Numbered from the stretch's first letter, positions 26,567 through 35,946 are shown. The stretch is DNA of 64,000 nt from WRHT01 sp031550525 (GCA_031550525.1 JAVBON010000023.1:1-64000); one strand, 5' to 3'. Notes: a model not told the origin generated them from the sequence alone. Program-made: numbers and translations.

Positions 26567-27436
26567 ATGCAACGCATAAAACTGACCTTGGCCTATGTAG
26601 GCACGCATTTTTCCGGCTGGCAGGCGCAAGAGCACACGCATATGCCCCAGCCGCGCACAGTGCAGGCCGAGCTGGAAAAAGCCCTGCAAGCCGTTATAGG
26701 CCAGCCGGCCCGCCTGCACGGCTCCGGACGCACCGATGCCGGTGTACACGCCGATATGCAGGTAGCCCACTTTGACGCGCCCGATAATCTGGCCCGCGTA
26801 AACTGGCCCGCCGCCCTGCAGCGAAAACTGCCCGGCGATATCGTTATTCTGGCCGCCGAGCCGGTACCGCAAAACTTTCACGCCCGCTTCAACGCCACGG
26901 GCAAAATTTACGTTTATTCCCTCTGGCTCAGCCACGCGCCCCTGCCGCCGCGCCTCGCCCCCTTTGCCTGGGCCTGCGGCACGCTGGATATATCTCTTAT
27001 GGAACAGGCCGCCGCGCTGCTTACAGGCACGCATGATTTCGCCGCCTTTCAAAACACCGGCGCCGAAATAAAAGAGACCACCCGCACCCTGCGCCATATA
27101 CGGCACTATGCGCTCGCCTTGCCGCTGCAAGAAGCCTCCACCCTGCTGCAAACGGCTGGAATAACCATGCGCCCGCAAGCTGCGGAAATGGCATGGCCAA
27201 TGCAAACGCCAGGCAGCGTCCTGCCCGCCGATTCGCCGCTACAGGCCTGGGAATTTTACGGAGACGGCTTTCTCAAGCAAATGGTACGCAACCTTATAGG
27301 GTTTCTTGTGGCCGTGGGGCAAGGCAAATTGCAGCCGCAAGATGTTTTGGCGCTGCTGAAAGACAAAAACCGCGCCGCCCTGCCCTTCGCCACCGCTCCA
27401 GCCTGCGGCCTGACCTTGAAAAACGTGTTGTACTAG
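26567..27436 (+). CDS. truA: tRNA pseudouridine synthase A
   Basis: A 289-residue TruA enzyme, which forms pseudouridine at positions 38-40 of tRNA anticodon arms. The catalytic aspartate lies in GSGRTDAGVHADMQ (Asp57), and the later FLKQMVRNLIG block is also typical. A region of about 20 residues near 190-215 (AEMAWPMQTPGS) is longer than usual. The gene is alone on its strand and ends at a TAG that overlaps a terminal repeat remnant. Confidence 0.95.
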   Translation: MQRIKLTLAYVGTHFSGWQAQEHTHMPQPRTVQAELEKALQAVIGQPARLHGSGRTDAGVHADMQVAHFDAPDNLARVNWPAALQRKLPGDIVILAAEPVPQNFHARFNATGKIYVYSLWLSHAPLPPRLAPFAWACGTLDISLMEQAAALLTGTHDFAAFQNTGAEIKETTRTLRHIRHYALALPLQEASTLLQTAGITMRPQAAEMAWPMQTPGSVLPADSPLQAWEFYGDGFLKQMVRNLIGFLVAVGQGKLQPQDVLALLKDKNRAALPFATAPACGLTLKNVLY

Positions 27437-27452
27437 GCAGTGCCGTCACGAG
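27433..27452. repeat. Solo copy of the outer foldback-element terminus
   Basis: CTAGGCAGTGCCGTCACGAG matches CTAGACAGTGTCGTCACGAG at the left end of the 301-bp element near 32.5 kb in 18 of 20 positions. It begins at the truA stop codon. I find no partner end nearby, so it is a remnant or a chance conserved terminus. Confidence 0.5.
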
Positions 27453-27489
27453 GCATTGCAATAAAACCCGGCGCAGTATGGAAAGCTTT

Positions 27490-27534
27490 AACAACATTGC
27501 GGCGGCATCTGTAGGGTGCCGCCGCAATGTTGTT
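27490..27534 (+). terminator. truA terminator
   Basis: AACAACATTGCGGCGGCA and its exact complement form an 18-bp perfect stem with a nine-base loop, 53 bases after the truA stop. The T-run is short (GTTTGTG). Confidence 0.75.
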
Positions 27535-27604
27535 TGTGCCCGCCGCCCGGAAAAATCCGCCGGAACGATTTGCATTTTGCAAGGCTACGCGCATAAAACG
27601 ATAT

Positions 27605-27627
27605 TGAAAATTATTTTCATTTATAAT
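27605..27627 (+). promoter_or_regulatory. Fur box overlapping a promoter upstream of the siderophore locus
   Basis: TGAAAATTATTTTCA (27605-27619) is a perfect 7-1-7 palindrome and matches the Fur motif described for Desulfovibrio (TGAAAATNATTTTCA). A TATAAT -10 hexamer (27622-27627) follows two bases later, so Fur-Fe2+ binding would block RNA polymerase. The AraC gene starts about 100 bases downstream. Confidence 0.85.
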
Positions 27628-27730
27628 ATTAAAGTATCCTTACAAGGCCTGCTTAACCTGCCAACAACTAGGCCAGACATCCGGCTGTAGCCATAAACCG
27701 GCCTAAAGACGCCAACCGCCAGGAAAACCT

Positions 27731-28726
27731 ATGAACACTGCCAGCACGCCAAGAATGTCCAATACGCTTAACAAATCCTGCGCCTTATGCGCCGATCTCA
27801 ACCGCGTTTATCACTCCGCCAGCAACTACTCCGAAGCGCGCGTGGCAATGCCCATGGCACAGGGGGTATACAGCAAGTCTTTCATAGGCCCGGATTTGTC
27901 CCTTTCCTATGTCGATATAAAATTCAGCCAGGCCATGCATATTGACGGAATAAAAAAAACGCCGGGCGACAAATGCGGCCTTATGTTCTGCCTGCACGGC
28001 GGGATGCACTGGGAAACATGGGAGGAAAAACGCGAGCACCATGTCGTCTCGGGCGGCAACTGCCTGCTCACGCCTGCCAGTTCCACCGGGCGGAGCTTTT
28101 TTGACGAAGGCTCGCAAATTACCAGCCTGGGAGTGAGCTTTAATAAAAATTATCTGGCCGCCCTTTTGCGGCGGGCAGGTGTGGTCGGCCCGGAAAAAGC
28201 CCTGCAGCAAGACAAAAACGGCCTACATGCCGGTTTGAACAGCCCCGGTATAAGGAGCGTTTTGTCGGATATAGTGGGCTGCCGCTTTTCCGGATGCCTG
28301 CGCGGAATGTATCTGGAATCGAAAATAATGGAACTTTTTACCGTATATTTTGCCGAAGTGCTGCTTGAGAACGGCCGGAGCGAGCCTAAAACCGGCTTGA
28401 GCAAAGAACATGTGGAGCGCTTGCATAAAGCCAGGCTTATTCTGGATGCCGATGTGGCTAACGCCCCCACGTTATCCGCCCTCGCGCGCATGTCCGGCCT
28501 TAACGAATACCGCCTTAAAACTGGCTTCAAAGAGCTGTTCGGCCTGCCCGTGCACGCCTATGTTATCGATAAACGTCTGGAAACCGCGCGCCGCCTGCTG
28601 GAACAGGAAAAACTGCGCGTAACCGAAGCCGCCCAAATGGTGGGCTACAGCGAACTGGGGCAGTTTGCCGGAAAATTCAAACGCAAATTCGGCATGACCC
28701 CCTCGGAATTTGCCAAAAATAGCTGA
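27731..28726 (+). CDS. AraC-family transcriptional regulator
   Basis: A 331-residue regulator with a C-terminal double helix-turn-helix of the AraC type (about residues 230-330, LSALARMSGLNEYRLKTGFK and the VGYSELGQFAGKFKRKFGMTPSEF ending). The N-terminal half resembles the effector-binding part of siderophore regulators such as YbtA/PchR. The ATG at 27731 follows AGGAAAACCT. It lies behind the Fur box and in front of two ABC half-transporters, so it probably senses an imported siderophore and activates the locus. Confidence 0.88.
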   Translation: MNTASTPRMSNTLNKSCALCADLNRVYHSASNYSEARVAMPMAQGVYSKSFIGPDLSLSYVDIKFSQAMHIDGIKKTPGDKCGLMFCLHGGMHWETWEEKREHHVVSGGNCLLTPASSTGRSFFDEGSQITSLGVSFNKNYLAALLRRAGVVGPEKALQQDKNGLHAGLNSPGIRSVLSDIVGCRFSGCLRGMYLESKIMELFTVYFAEVLLENGRSEPKTGLSKEHVERLHKARLILDADVANAPTLSALARMSGLNEYRLKTGFKELFGLPVHAYVIDKRLETARRLLEQEKLRVTEAAQMVGYSELGQFAGKFKRKFGMTPSEFAKNS

Positions 28727-28862
28727 TTATTCAGCAAATACCCGTGGGTTAAACAGCGGACGGAGCCTGTAACCCTCCCGCTTTTGCATGAAATAAATAC
28801 CGTTTTGCATAGCGCCAGGCACGGCCGGGCATTTATACCTGCGTGAAACAACAGAGGTATTT

Positions 28863-30725
28863 ATGCCCACCACAAAAGAAAAGAAAAAGAAAGCCGGAGT
28901 GCCCAGACTGCTGGAAATATCCGGCGAAAAGCGCTCGCTCCTAATACTTTCCTGCGCGCTTTCCATCGCAAGCACGCTGTTGCACTTTATCCCGTTCGTG
29001 GCCGTATACTTTATAGTGCAAGAACTGCTGAGCAACGCGGCCGCCCCAGCCGGAGCCGATACGGCTATTATAGCGCACTGGGGCGTGTTGGCCTTGGCCG
29101 CCCTTGTTCTTGCCTTGCTCACCCAGTATGCTGCAACCATGGCCTCGCATACAGCCGCCTTCCGCATACTGTACAACCTGCGCCTGCGCCTGGCCGCCCA
29201 CCTGGCCAAACTCCCCATGGGCTACCATACGGCCAATTCTTCCGGGGCCATAAAAAAAGTGCTGGAATTCAGCGTGGAGCGCATTGAAAAATTCATAGCG
29301 CACCAGATTTCGGATTTCGTATCCGCCCTGGCCCTGCCCGTAATAATGCTGGGCGCCATGTTCGCGCTGGACTGGCGTCTGGCCCTGGCCTGCTCGGCGC
29401 CCATTGTGGCCGCCTTTATGATGCAGAGCCTGGTTTTTTATACAGATAAAAGCAAGGCCGAGTTGCAGGAATACCAGGCCTCGCTGGAAGAGATGAATGC
29501 CACAGGCGTTGAATACGTGCGCGGCATGCCCGCCGTAAAGGTATTCGGGCTGACCGTAAGCTCGTTTCTGCGCTTTCACGATTCCATAAAACGGCTGCAC
29601 AAATGCACTACCGGCATGGCTAAAACCTACCGCAGGCCCATGTCTCTGTTTGTGGTAATTCTGGCTTCGCTACTCAACTTCATTCTGCCGGTGGGCATAT
29701 TCATACTTAGCGGCGACCCGGCTAATCAGGCCTTCGCCCTTACCCTGCTTTTGTTTCTCACCCTCGCGCCGGGCCTCTCCGTTCCGGTGCTGCGGCTCTT
29801 GTACCTTGGCTCGGATTTGCGGCAGGTAGCGGCCGGGGTGGAGCGCGTGGACGAAATACTGGGCCAGCCGCCCATGGCCGAGCCCGCGATTGCCGCAACG
29901 CCGCAAGGCTATGGCATTGAGTTTGACAACGTAAGCTTTTCTTACGCCCGGCCGGATGACGCCAATGCCGTAAACGCGCTGGAAGGCGTCTCGTTTACGG
30001 CTAACGAGAAAGAAATGACCGCCGTGGTAGGCCCTTCCGGCAGCGGAAAATCCACCATCGCCAGCCTGATCAGCCGGTTTTGGGACGTTTCCTCCGGCAG
30101 CATCCGCATAGGCGGCCGCGATATACGCGAGCTGGGCACCGAGGCGCTCATGCAGTCCGTATCCTTTGTATTTCAAGACGTGCGCCTGTTCTACGACACG
30201 ATTGAGGAGAACATCCGCATGGGCAACAACAGCGCCGCTATGGACGATGTTGTGGAGGCAGCCAAACTTGCCCGCTGCCACGAGTTTATCGAACACCTGC
30301 CCCAAGGCTACAAAACGCGCATAGGCGAGGGCGGCACGCACCTTTCCGGCGGCGAGGCGCAGCGCGTGGCCATTGCCAGAGCCATACTGAAGAACTCGCC
30401 CGTGCTGGTGCTGGACGAAGCCACGGCCTTTGCCGACCCGGAAAACGAGGTCAAAATCCAGCAAGGTTTAGGCGCTCTTATAAAGGACAAAACCGTAATC
30501 ATCATCGCGCACCGTTTATCCAGCATAGTCAAGGCCGATAAAATCATAGTCGTCAACGCGGGCCGGGTTGCGGAACAGGGCAGGCACGGCGAGCTGCTGG
30601 CCCAGGGCGGTTTGTACCGGCAAATGTGGGAAGCGCACATAGACGCGGGCGCGTGGGCGCTGGAAGGGGCTGAAAATGCAGGTTGCGGGCCTGAGGCGCG
30701 CATAAAAAAGGCGGATAAAAAATGA
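28863..30725 (+). CDS. ABC half-transporter (IrtA/YbtP type), permease-ATPase fusion
   Basis: A 620-residue protein with six N-terminal membrane segments, then an ATPase domain. The latter has GPSGSGKST (about 389-397), LSGGE signature (about 493) and a VLVLDEA Walker B (about 514). Although exporter-like in fold, YbtP/Q and IrtA/B relatives import iron-siderophore complexes. It overlaps the next half-transporter by ATGA, so the two should form a heterodimer. A long lysine-rich beginning (KEKKKKAG) precedes the first segment. Confidence 0.88.
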   Translation: MPTTKEKKKKAGVPRLLEISGEKRSLLILSCALSIASTLLHFIPFVAVYFIVQELLSNAAAPAGADTAIIAHWGVLALAALVLALLTQYAATMASHTAAFRILYNLRLRLAAHLAKLPMGYHTANSSGAIKKVLEFSVERIEKFIAHQISDFVSALALPVIMLGAMFALDWRLALACSAPIVAAFMMQSLVFYTDKSKAELQEYQASLEEMNATGVEYVRGMPAVKVFGLTVSSFLRFHDSIKRLHKCTTGMAKTYRRPMSLFVVILASLLNFILPVGIFILSGDPANQAFALTLLLFLTLAPGLSVPVLRLLYLGSDLRQVAAGVERVDEILGQPPMAEPAIAATPQGYGIEFDNVSFSYARPDDANAVNALEGVSFTANEKEMTAVVGPSGSGKSTIASLISRFWDVSSGSIRIGGRDIRELGTEALMQSVSFVFQDVRLFYDTIEENIRMGNNSAAMDDVVEAAKLARCHEFIEHLPQGYKTRIGEGGTHLSGGEAQRVAIARAILKNSPVLVLDEATAFADPENEVKIQQGLGALIKDKTVIIIAHRLSSIVKADKIIVVNAGRVAEQGRHGELLAQGGLYRQMWEAHIDAGAWALEGAENAGCGPEARIKKADKK

Positions 30726-32476
30726 GCAACTTCATATACAACATCACCGGCGGAAAGCCGCGTATCGTAATAAAACCTTGTACCTCCGCCATTATCGAGG
30801 GCATCTGCCGCATGGTTCCGGCGGCCATGATTTTCGGGGTTTTCAACGTCATATACCAAAGCTTCGCGGTACCCGGCCAGGCGCTTGATACCGCCCGGCT
30901 CTGGCTTATATGCGGCTTTTTGGCGGGCTGGATGCTGGTGCACTATTTCGCCTATGCTTTCATGTACAAAAACACCATAAACACCGCCTACGACGCCTCG
31001 GCCGATGGGCGCATAGCCTTGGCCGAGCATATGCGCAAATTGCCGCTGGGCTTAATTTTAAGCCGCGATCCGGGCGATCTTGCCACCATGCTCATAAGCG
31101 ACTATGCGGAGGTGGAAAACCTGCTGGCGCATACTCTGGCCCAACTGGTCAGCGCCTTCATTTTTCCGGCGGCGGCCTTCGCGGCCCTGCTGTTCGTCAA
31201 CTGGCAGCTCGCCGTGGCGATGTTCGCCCCGCTCCCCCTGGCTGTGTTGCTGATTCTACTGTCCGCCGGTCTGCAAGATAAACTGGGCAAAGCCCATATT
31301 CAGGCCAAAGTCGATAGCGCCGGACGCTTGCAAGAATACCTTTACGGCATGCGCGAAATAAAATCGCACAATCTCAGCGGCAGCCGCTTCGTGCGGCTGG
31401 ACGAGGCCTTTGCCCGCCTGCGCCGCGAATCTTTAAGAATAGAAGGCGTAATAGGCTCTCTGGTAATGCCCTCCATTCTGCTCATACGCTCGGGGCTAAG
31501 CATCATGCTGTTCGCGGCGGCCTGGCTGCTTACGGCCCAGACCCTGCCCCTGCCCGTGCTGCTGCTTTTTCTGCTTTTGGGCACAAGGGTTTACGACCCG
31601 CTTACCGTTGCGCTTACCAGCTATGCTTCCATTCGCTATTCCTCAATCTGCGCGGAACGCATCATGCAGTTGCGGCAGATGCGGGAGCAAACCGGCGGGC
31701 GGGCCGGGTTCGACCCCGCCGGGGGCATCAGCTTCGAACATGTAAGCTTCGCCTATGACCAGCAAAAGGTGCTGGACGATGTATCCTTCAATATTCCGGC
31801 GGGTGGCGTTACCGCGCTGGTGGGTCCTTCCGGCAGTGGCAAAAGCACGGTGACAAAGCTGCTGGCCAGGTTTTGGGATGTGGCGGAAGGCCGTGTGCTT
31901 ATTGGAGGGACAGATGTGCGCGAACTTGCCCCGGAAAAGCTGCTGGAGCATGTATCCATGGTGTTTCAGGACGTGTATCTGTTCAAAAATACCATCGGCA
32001 ACAACATAAAGGTGGGCAAAATGTCCGCCACCCAGGCGGAAATTGAAGAAGCGGCGCGCAAGGCCTGCTGTCACGATTTCATCATGCGTCTGCCCCTGGG
32101 TTACGACACCCCGGTGGGCGAAGGCGGGTGCACGCTCTCCGGCGGCGAAAAACAGCGCGTCTCCATTGCGCGGGCCTTGCTGAAAGATGCGCCCATTGTG
32201 CTGCTGGATGAAGCCACCGCATCTCTCGACCCGGAAAACGAGTTGCTGGTGCAAAGCGCCATAAACGCCCTTGTAAGCGGCAGCAAAGCCAAAACCGTTG
32301 TTATTATCGCCCACCGCCTTAAAACAGTGCGCAAGGCCGACCATATAGTAGTGCTGGAAAACGGCCGCGTGGCCCAACAAGGCACGCACGGCAGCCTGCT
32401 GGAAAGCAAAGGACTTTACCACCGTTTGTGGAGCCTGCAACAGCAGGCCGCTGGCTGGGATATGCGCGGTAACTAG
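30722..32476 (+). CDS. ABC half-transporter (IrtB/YbtQ type), permease-ATPase fusion
   Basis: A 584-residue partner with six membrane segments and an ATPase domain: GPSGSGKST (about 368-376), LSGGE (about 472), LLDEATASLDPE Walker B and a switch histidine in IIAHRL. It is translationally coupled to the previous gene. A regulator, two half-transporters and an outer-membrane receptor in a row behind a Fur box match yersiniabactin-type uptake loci. No siderophore synthesis genes are present, so a foreign siderophore is the likely cargo. Confidence 0.88.
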   Translation: MSNFIYNITGGKPRIVIKPCTSAIIEGICRMVPAAMIFGVFNVIYQSFAVPGQALDTARLWLICGFLAGWMLVHYFAYAFMYKNTINTAYDASADGRIALAEHMRKLPLGLILSRDPGDLATMLISDYAEVENLLAHTLAQLVSAFIFPAAAFAALLFVNWQLAVAMFAPLPLAVLLILLSAGLQDKLGKAHIQAKVDSAGRLQEYLYGMREIKSHNLSGSRFVRLDEAFARLRRESLRIEGVIGSLVMPSILLIRSGLSIMLFAAAWLLTAQTLPLPVLLLFLLLGTRVYDPLTVALTSYASIRYSSICAERIMQLRQMREQTGGRAGFDPAGGISFEHVSFAYDQQKVLDDVSFNIPAGGVTALVGPSGSGKSTVTKLLARFWDVAEGRVLIGGTDVRELAPEKLLEHVSMVFQDVYLFKNTIGNNIKVGKMSATQAEIEEAARKACCHDFIMRLPLGYDTPVGEGGCTLSGGEKQRVSIARALLKDAPIVLLDEATASLDPENELLVQSAINALVSGSKAKTVVIIAHRLKTVRKADHIVVLENGRVAQQGTHGSLLESKGLYHRLWSLQQQAAGWDMRGN

Positions 32477-32774
32477 ACAGTGTCGTCACGAGAATGGATT
32501 TTGTTCTCTGCCTAGGGGCTGTCTCCAAAAAGATGGATTTTGTTCCCTGGCAAGGAAAACGCCGATTTTTGGCTAGGGATAGTACTCTGATGGTACAGCC
32601 CTGGACAAAAATCGGCGTTTGACACAGTCCAGGGGGCAAAAGACGCTTTTTGGATACAGCCCTTAGGCGCAACAGGTTCGCCTGGAGGGAGCGTATATGG
32701 ACATACATGACCTTCAGGCGGTTCTGGCGCAACGACAGCAGAGGGCAAAAGACATCTTGTGGCGACACTGTCTA
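32474..32774. mobile_element. Outer foldback (MITE-like) element, interrupted
   Basis: It begins with TAGACAGTGTCG (32474-32485) and ends with the exact complement CGACACTGTCTA (32763-32774). The similarity of the two ends continues inward for about 35 bases with scattered mismatches, ending at TGTTCTCTGC/GCAGAGGGCA. The 153-bp element described next sits inside it. Removing that leaves about 148 bases, nearly the same size, and both share ATGGATTTTGTTC next to their left end. It is therefore a related element that was later invaded. It codes for nothing. The TAG at its left end overlaps the ABC gene's stop codon. Confidence 0.75.
32513..32665. mobile_element. 153-bp foldback (MITE-like) element, copy A
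   Basis: Its ends are TAGGGGCTGTCTCCAAAAAG and CTTTTTGGATACAGCCCTTA, inverted with a few mismatches. Inside, CGCCGATTTTTG and CAAAAATCGGCG form the upper stem, so nearly the whole element can fold back on itself. It matches the copy at 60911-61063 over all 153 bases with 14 substitutions and no gaps. Two differences are compensatory within the stem. It inserted into the outer element, probably at a TA. Confidence 0.85.
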
Positions 32775-32848
32775 AGCCGCTACCTTTTTGCACAGGCAAA
32801 CTACCGTTTTGCATAGCCGCGCCCCGCGCGGCGGTGTATCCACAAATT

Positions 32849-32867
32849 GATAATGAATGTAGCTATC
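32849..32867 (+). promoter_or_regulatory. Possible second Fur box upstream of the TonB receptor gene
   Basis: GATAATGAATGTAGCTATC agrees with the classical 19-base Fur consensus at 12-13 positions. It lies about 35 bases before the receptor start and just beyond the foldback elements. It is far weaker than the box at 27605 and could be chance. Confidence 0.4.
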
Positions 32868-32901
32868 ATATTTTAAAAACTTAACAGCACAGGAAGGATC
32901 A

Positions 32902-34992
32902 ATGAAAAAAGCTTGCCGGAAAAAAACCGCCGCCATGCTCTGCGCGGCGTCTCTGCTTGGCTTTGCAGGCGTTGCGCATGCGGAGGAAACAAAAAGATAC
33001 GAGCTTGAGCCCATAAAAGTAACCGCCCAAAAGCGCGAGGAAAGCCTGCGCGAAGTACCCGCCGCCATCTCGGTGTTTACGGAAGAAAATATAGAGGAGG
33101 CAGGTCTGGAAAATACGCTGGAGCTTAGCCGTTACGCGCCCAACGTGTATGTGAAAGACTCCGGCTCATATTACCAAACCACCATACGCGGCATCTCCGG
33201 CTTTATTCTCTCCACCCACTCGGCTACCAGCTACTATGTGGATGATATAAACCTGCCCGCCGTTTTCATGCAAAACGCCGAATTGCTGGATATAGAGCGG
33301 GTGGAAATTCTTAAAGGACCCCAGGGCACGCTTTACGGCCGCAACAGCGAGGCAGGCGTTATCAACATTATCACCAACAAGCCCGGCAATACCTTTAAGG
33401 GGCGCTTTTTCGACGAGCTCAGCTTTTACGACACCAACCACGGTTACGAGTACGGTAACCTGGCGGGCGGCAACATAAGCGGGCCAATTATAAAAGACAG
33501 ACTTTACCTGGGTTTTGCCGGCGCGTGGGATTACAACAAGGGCTATGTGGAAAACACCTATAATGACGACGACAAGGCCAGAAGAAAAAACCAGCTCAAC
33601 GGGCGCGGCACGGTGCGCTGGACCCCTGACGACGCCTGGGATGTGACCTTTACGGCCGAGGTAATGAACAGCAACAACAAATTCGCCATGGGCCGCTTTG
33701 TGGATGGTCCTATGCAAAGTGACCTGCACACTGTTAATATGGATGGCGACTATTACCGCGACTTCGACAGTAACGGGCAGGCCTTGCGCATCAGCCGGGC
33801 CGGAAGCCATGTAGATTTTACCTCCATAACCGGACGCCGCTACTACAACGAAGACATGGCCAACGATATGGACATGACCCCCATGCCCATGATTCAGGGC
33901 AATATGGAAGAAACGGTAGACTTCTGGAGTCAGGAATTCCGCTTTTCTTCCGCCGCCTCGCGACAAAGCCCCCTCACCTGGCTCACCGGCGCATACTTTT
34001 TTAAAGACAGCATCGATGTTTGGTCCGGCCCCGGCGGCATGATGCCCCTGGCCGCGCGCGATACCGACATAGACATTACCGGCGCCGCCGTTTTCGCCCA
34101 GGCCACCTACACGCTTATGGACAGGCTTCATCTTACCGGCGGAGCGCGCTACGACTACAGCTACCTCAAAGGCAAACAAGACTACTCCATAAGCTCCATG
34201 GGCATTTACGACAGCTACGATGATTCCGACCACAATGGCGAATTTCTGCCCAAAGTATCCATAGCCTACGATGTGACCGGCGGCGTTATGGCCTACGCCA
34301 CTGTAGCCAAAGGCTACCTTAACGGCGGCTACGACTACACCAGCGCCACATCCGAGCGCAATTTGTACTACAAGCCGGAATATTCGTGGAGCTACGAAAT
34401 AGGAGTGAAAAGCTCCTGGCTGGACAACAGGCTTAACGCCAACATCTCCGCGTTTTATGTGGATATGAAAGACAAACAGGTATCGGAAGTGGACCCAGTC
34501 AATACCCTTGGCATAATTATGTCCAACGCCGCCGAAGCCCATTCCCTGGGGGCTGAGGTGGAGCTTTCGGCCATGCTGGCGCAAGGGCTGGAGCTGTTCG
34601 CAAACTTCGGTTACACCAGCGCCAAAATTGACGACTGGTACGACGAAGCTGCCGGATACGATTACGATGGAAAATACCTGCCCAACGTGCCCAAGTTCAA
34701 TTACGTGATAGGCACGCAGTATCATCACGCCAGTGGGCTGTGGGGCCGGGCCGAAGTTGTGGGCATAGGCAGGTTTTACCACGACGCCCAAAACGAACTG
34801 CCGGAAGGCTCGTATAACCTCGTAAACCTGCGCCTGGGCTATGCATGGAATAACTTCGACATCACTTTGTGGTGCAAAAACCTGCTCGACAAACACTATA
34901 ACAACGTGCGGTTCAGCATGACGGGCATGGGGGAAGCGGCTTTTGAGGGCGCTCCACGTCAGGTTGGGGCTACAGCGGCGTATAGATTTTAA
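32902..34992 (+). CDS. TonB-dependent outer-membrane receptor
   Basis: A 696-residue outer-membrane receptor, probably for a ferric siderophore. It has a signal peptide ending near AHAEE, a TonB-box-like ELEPIKVTAQK stretch and a plug domain with ILKGPQGTLYGRNSEAGVINI. The 22-strand-type barrel ends in Tyr-Arg-Phe, the terminal aromatic residue needed for barrel assembly. The ATG at 32902 follows AGGAAGGATCA. It completes the regulator-ABC-ABC-receptor locus. Energy would come from the TonB operon 1.1 kb away on the other strand. Confidence 0.93.
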   Translation: MKKACRKKTAAMLCAASLLGFAGVAHAEETKRYELEPIKVTAQKREESLREVPAAISVFTEENIEEAGLENTLELSRYAPNVYVKDSGSYYQTTIRGISGFILSTHSATSYYVDDINLPAVFMQNAELLDIERVEILKGPQGTLYGRNSEAGVINIITNKPGNTFKGRFFDELSFYDTNHGYEYGNLAGGNISGPIIKDRLYLGFAGAWDYNKGYVENTYNDDDKARRKNQLNGRGTVRWTPDDAWDVTFTAEVMNSNNKFAMGRFVDGPMQSDLHTVNMDGDYYRDFDSNGQALRISRAGSHVDFTSITGRRYYNEDMANDMDMTPMPMIQGNMEETVDFWSQEFRFSSAASRQSPLTWLTGAYFFKDSIDVWSGPGGMMPLAARDTDIDITGAAVFAQATYTLMDRLHLTGGARYDYSYLKGKQDYSISSMGIYDSYDDSDHNGEFLPKVSIAYDVTGGVMAYATVAKGYLNGGYDYTSATSERNLYYKPEYSWSYEIGVKSSWLDNRLNANISAFYVDMKDKQVSEVDPVNTLGIIMSNAAEAHSLGAEVELSAMLAQGLELFANFGYTSAKIDDWYDEAAGYDYDGKYLPNVPKFNYVIGTQYHHASGLWGRAEVVGIGRFYHDAQNELPEGSYNLVNLRLGYAWNNFDITLWCKNLLDKHYNNVRFSMTGMGEAAFEGAPRQVGATAAYRF

Positions 34993-35009
34993 GTGTTCTG
35001 GGGGATGCC

Positions 35010-35940
35010 CCTGCCAGGGGTGAATATAAGAAAATATGGATGCGGCGGGGCCGCGACAATATAAGAGAGGGGCGCTTGCCCCTCTTTTTTTGCGCCGCTT
35101 CGCTTTGCAAAAAAATTCACCCCGCCAAAGGGGCGGGTACGCGCCCGCCCCTTTGGAATCCCCGCGCGCCGTGTGGCTCGTTTTGACAAATGGTGACTAT
35201 TTAACACCAAAAAGCGAAAGCCAGGCACAACTAGTGGCGATGCTCTTTACCGCCCTGGACCCGGATTTCGTCGCGGTGTGGGCGGGGCCTTGTCGCCCAC
35301 CGATGTTCATATCGCGAGTTGTTTTTTGTTTTACCAGCGGAGCATACAAGGCCCCGCCCAATGTACCATTGGCGCTCTCGTTGTTATGGCGCAGGAACTT
35401 CGATTCGCTTGCTCCCACGGGGATGGCGGAGGGCTTTGGTTTGCCGCTCCCGTGGGGGTGGCGGAGGAACTTTGATTTGGATGCTTTCGATAATATCTGC
35501 GGGCCGGGCCGCCGTTGTAAAATGGACCCTCGTGCCTGTTTGACGATCACAAAGGGTCTCCCGTACTCTGATGGTTCTTCGGCGGGCGATGCTGTAGAGC
35601 GTTATTGAAGCCTTTCCCTGTAGTGCGGTTGCTTTGTTGCCGCAGGCAAGGGGCGGGTTACGGCATATGCTCCATTGGCGCTCTCGGTGGTGGAAACACT
35701 TTGATTTAACTGCTTCCGCTGGGCAGGTCAGACACATCGCGAAACAACTTTCGTTTGGGTTAAGGTAGGCCGCAGTATGGGTCAAAGGTCCGTTTTGTGG
35801 TTTGGTGTTATGACTTTGGCTGCTTCCACCAGGCGGGTGTGCCACATTGCCAAGCAACTTGCGGTGGGACTAAGTTGGGCACAGTGCGGGTGTAGGCACT
35901 ATTTTATGATTTGTCGGCAGGGGCTGCTGGGGCAGGTAAT
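35010..35940 (+). repeat. Non-coding dispersed repeat X-Y, copy 1
   Basis: It starts about 20 bases after the receptor stop codon. Part X (about 35010-35170) holds a terminator-like hairpin AGAGGGGC/GCCCCTCT followed by T7 (35066-35092). It also holds a 13-bp perfect hairpin, CCAAAGGGGCGGG/CCCGCCCCTTTGG (35125-35156). Part Y (about 35180-35940) contains degenerate internal copies spaced about 110 bases, seen from the CTGCTTCC words at 35710 and 35820. The same X then Y order occurs inverted after galU at 44.5-43.9 kb. A short open frame crosses X in both copies, but the gene-free 1.1 kb otherwise shows no protein. Confidence 0.75.
35066..35092 (+). terminator. Terminator of the TonB receptor gene (within repeat X)
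   Basis: AGAGGGGC and GCCCCTCT pair around CGCT-type loop sequence and are followed by seven T's. The identical hairpin ends galU in the other copy of repeat X. Confidence 0.8.
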
Positions 35941-35946
35941 ACAACA

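Noticed and set aside
35036..35608. Plus-strand frame of 190 codons through repeat X-Y
   Set aside because: Only the first 50 or so codons resemble the other copy; the rest is not conserved and no good ribosome site precedes it. Kept as a rival hypothesis for X only.
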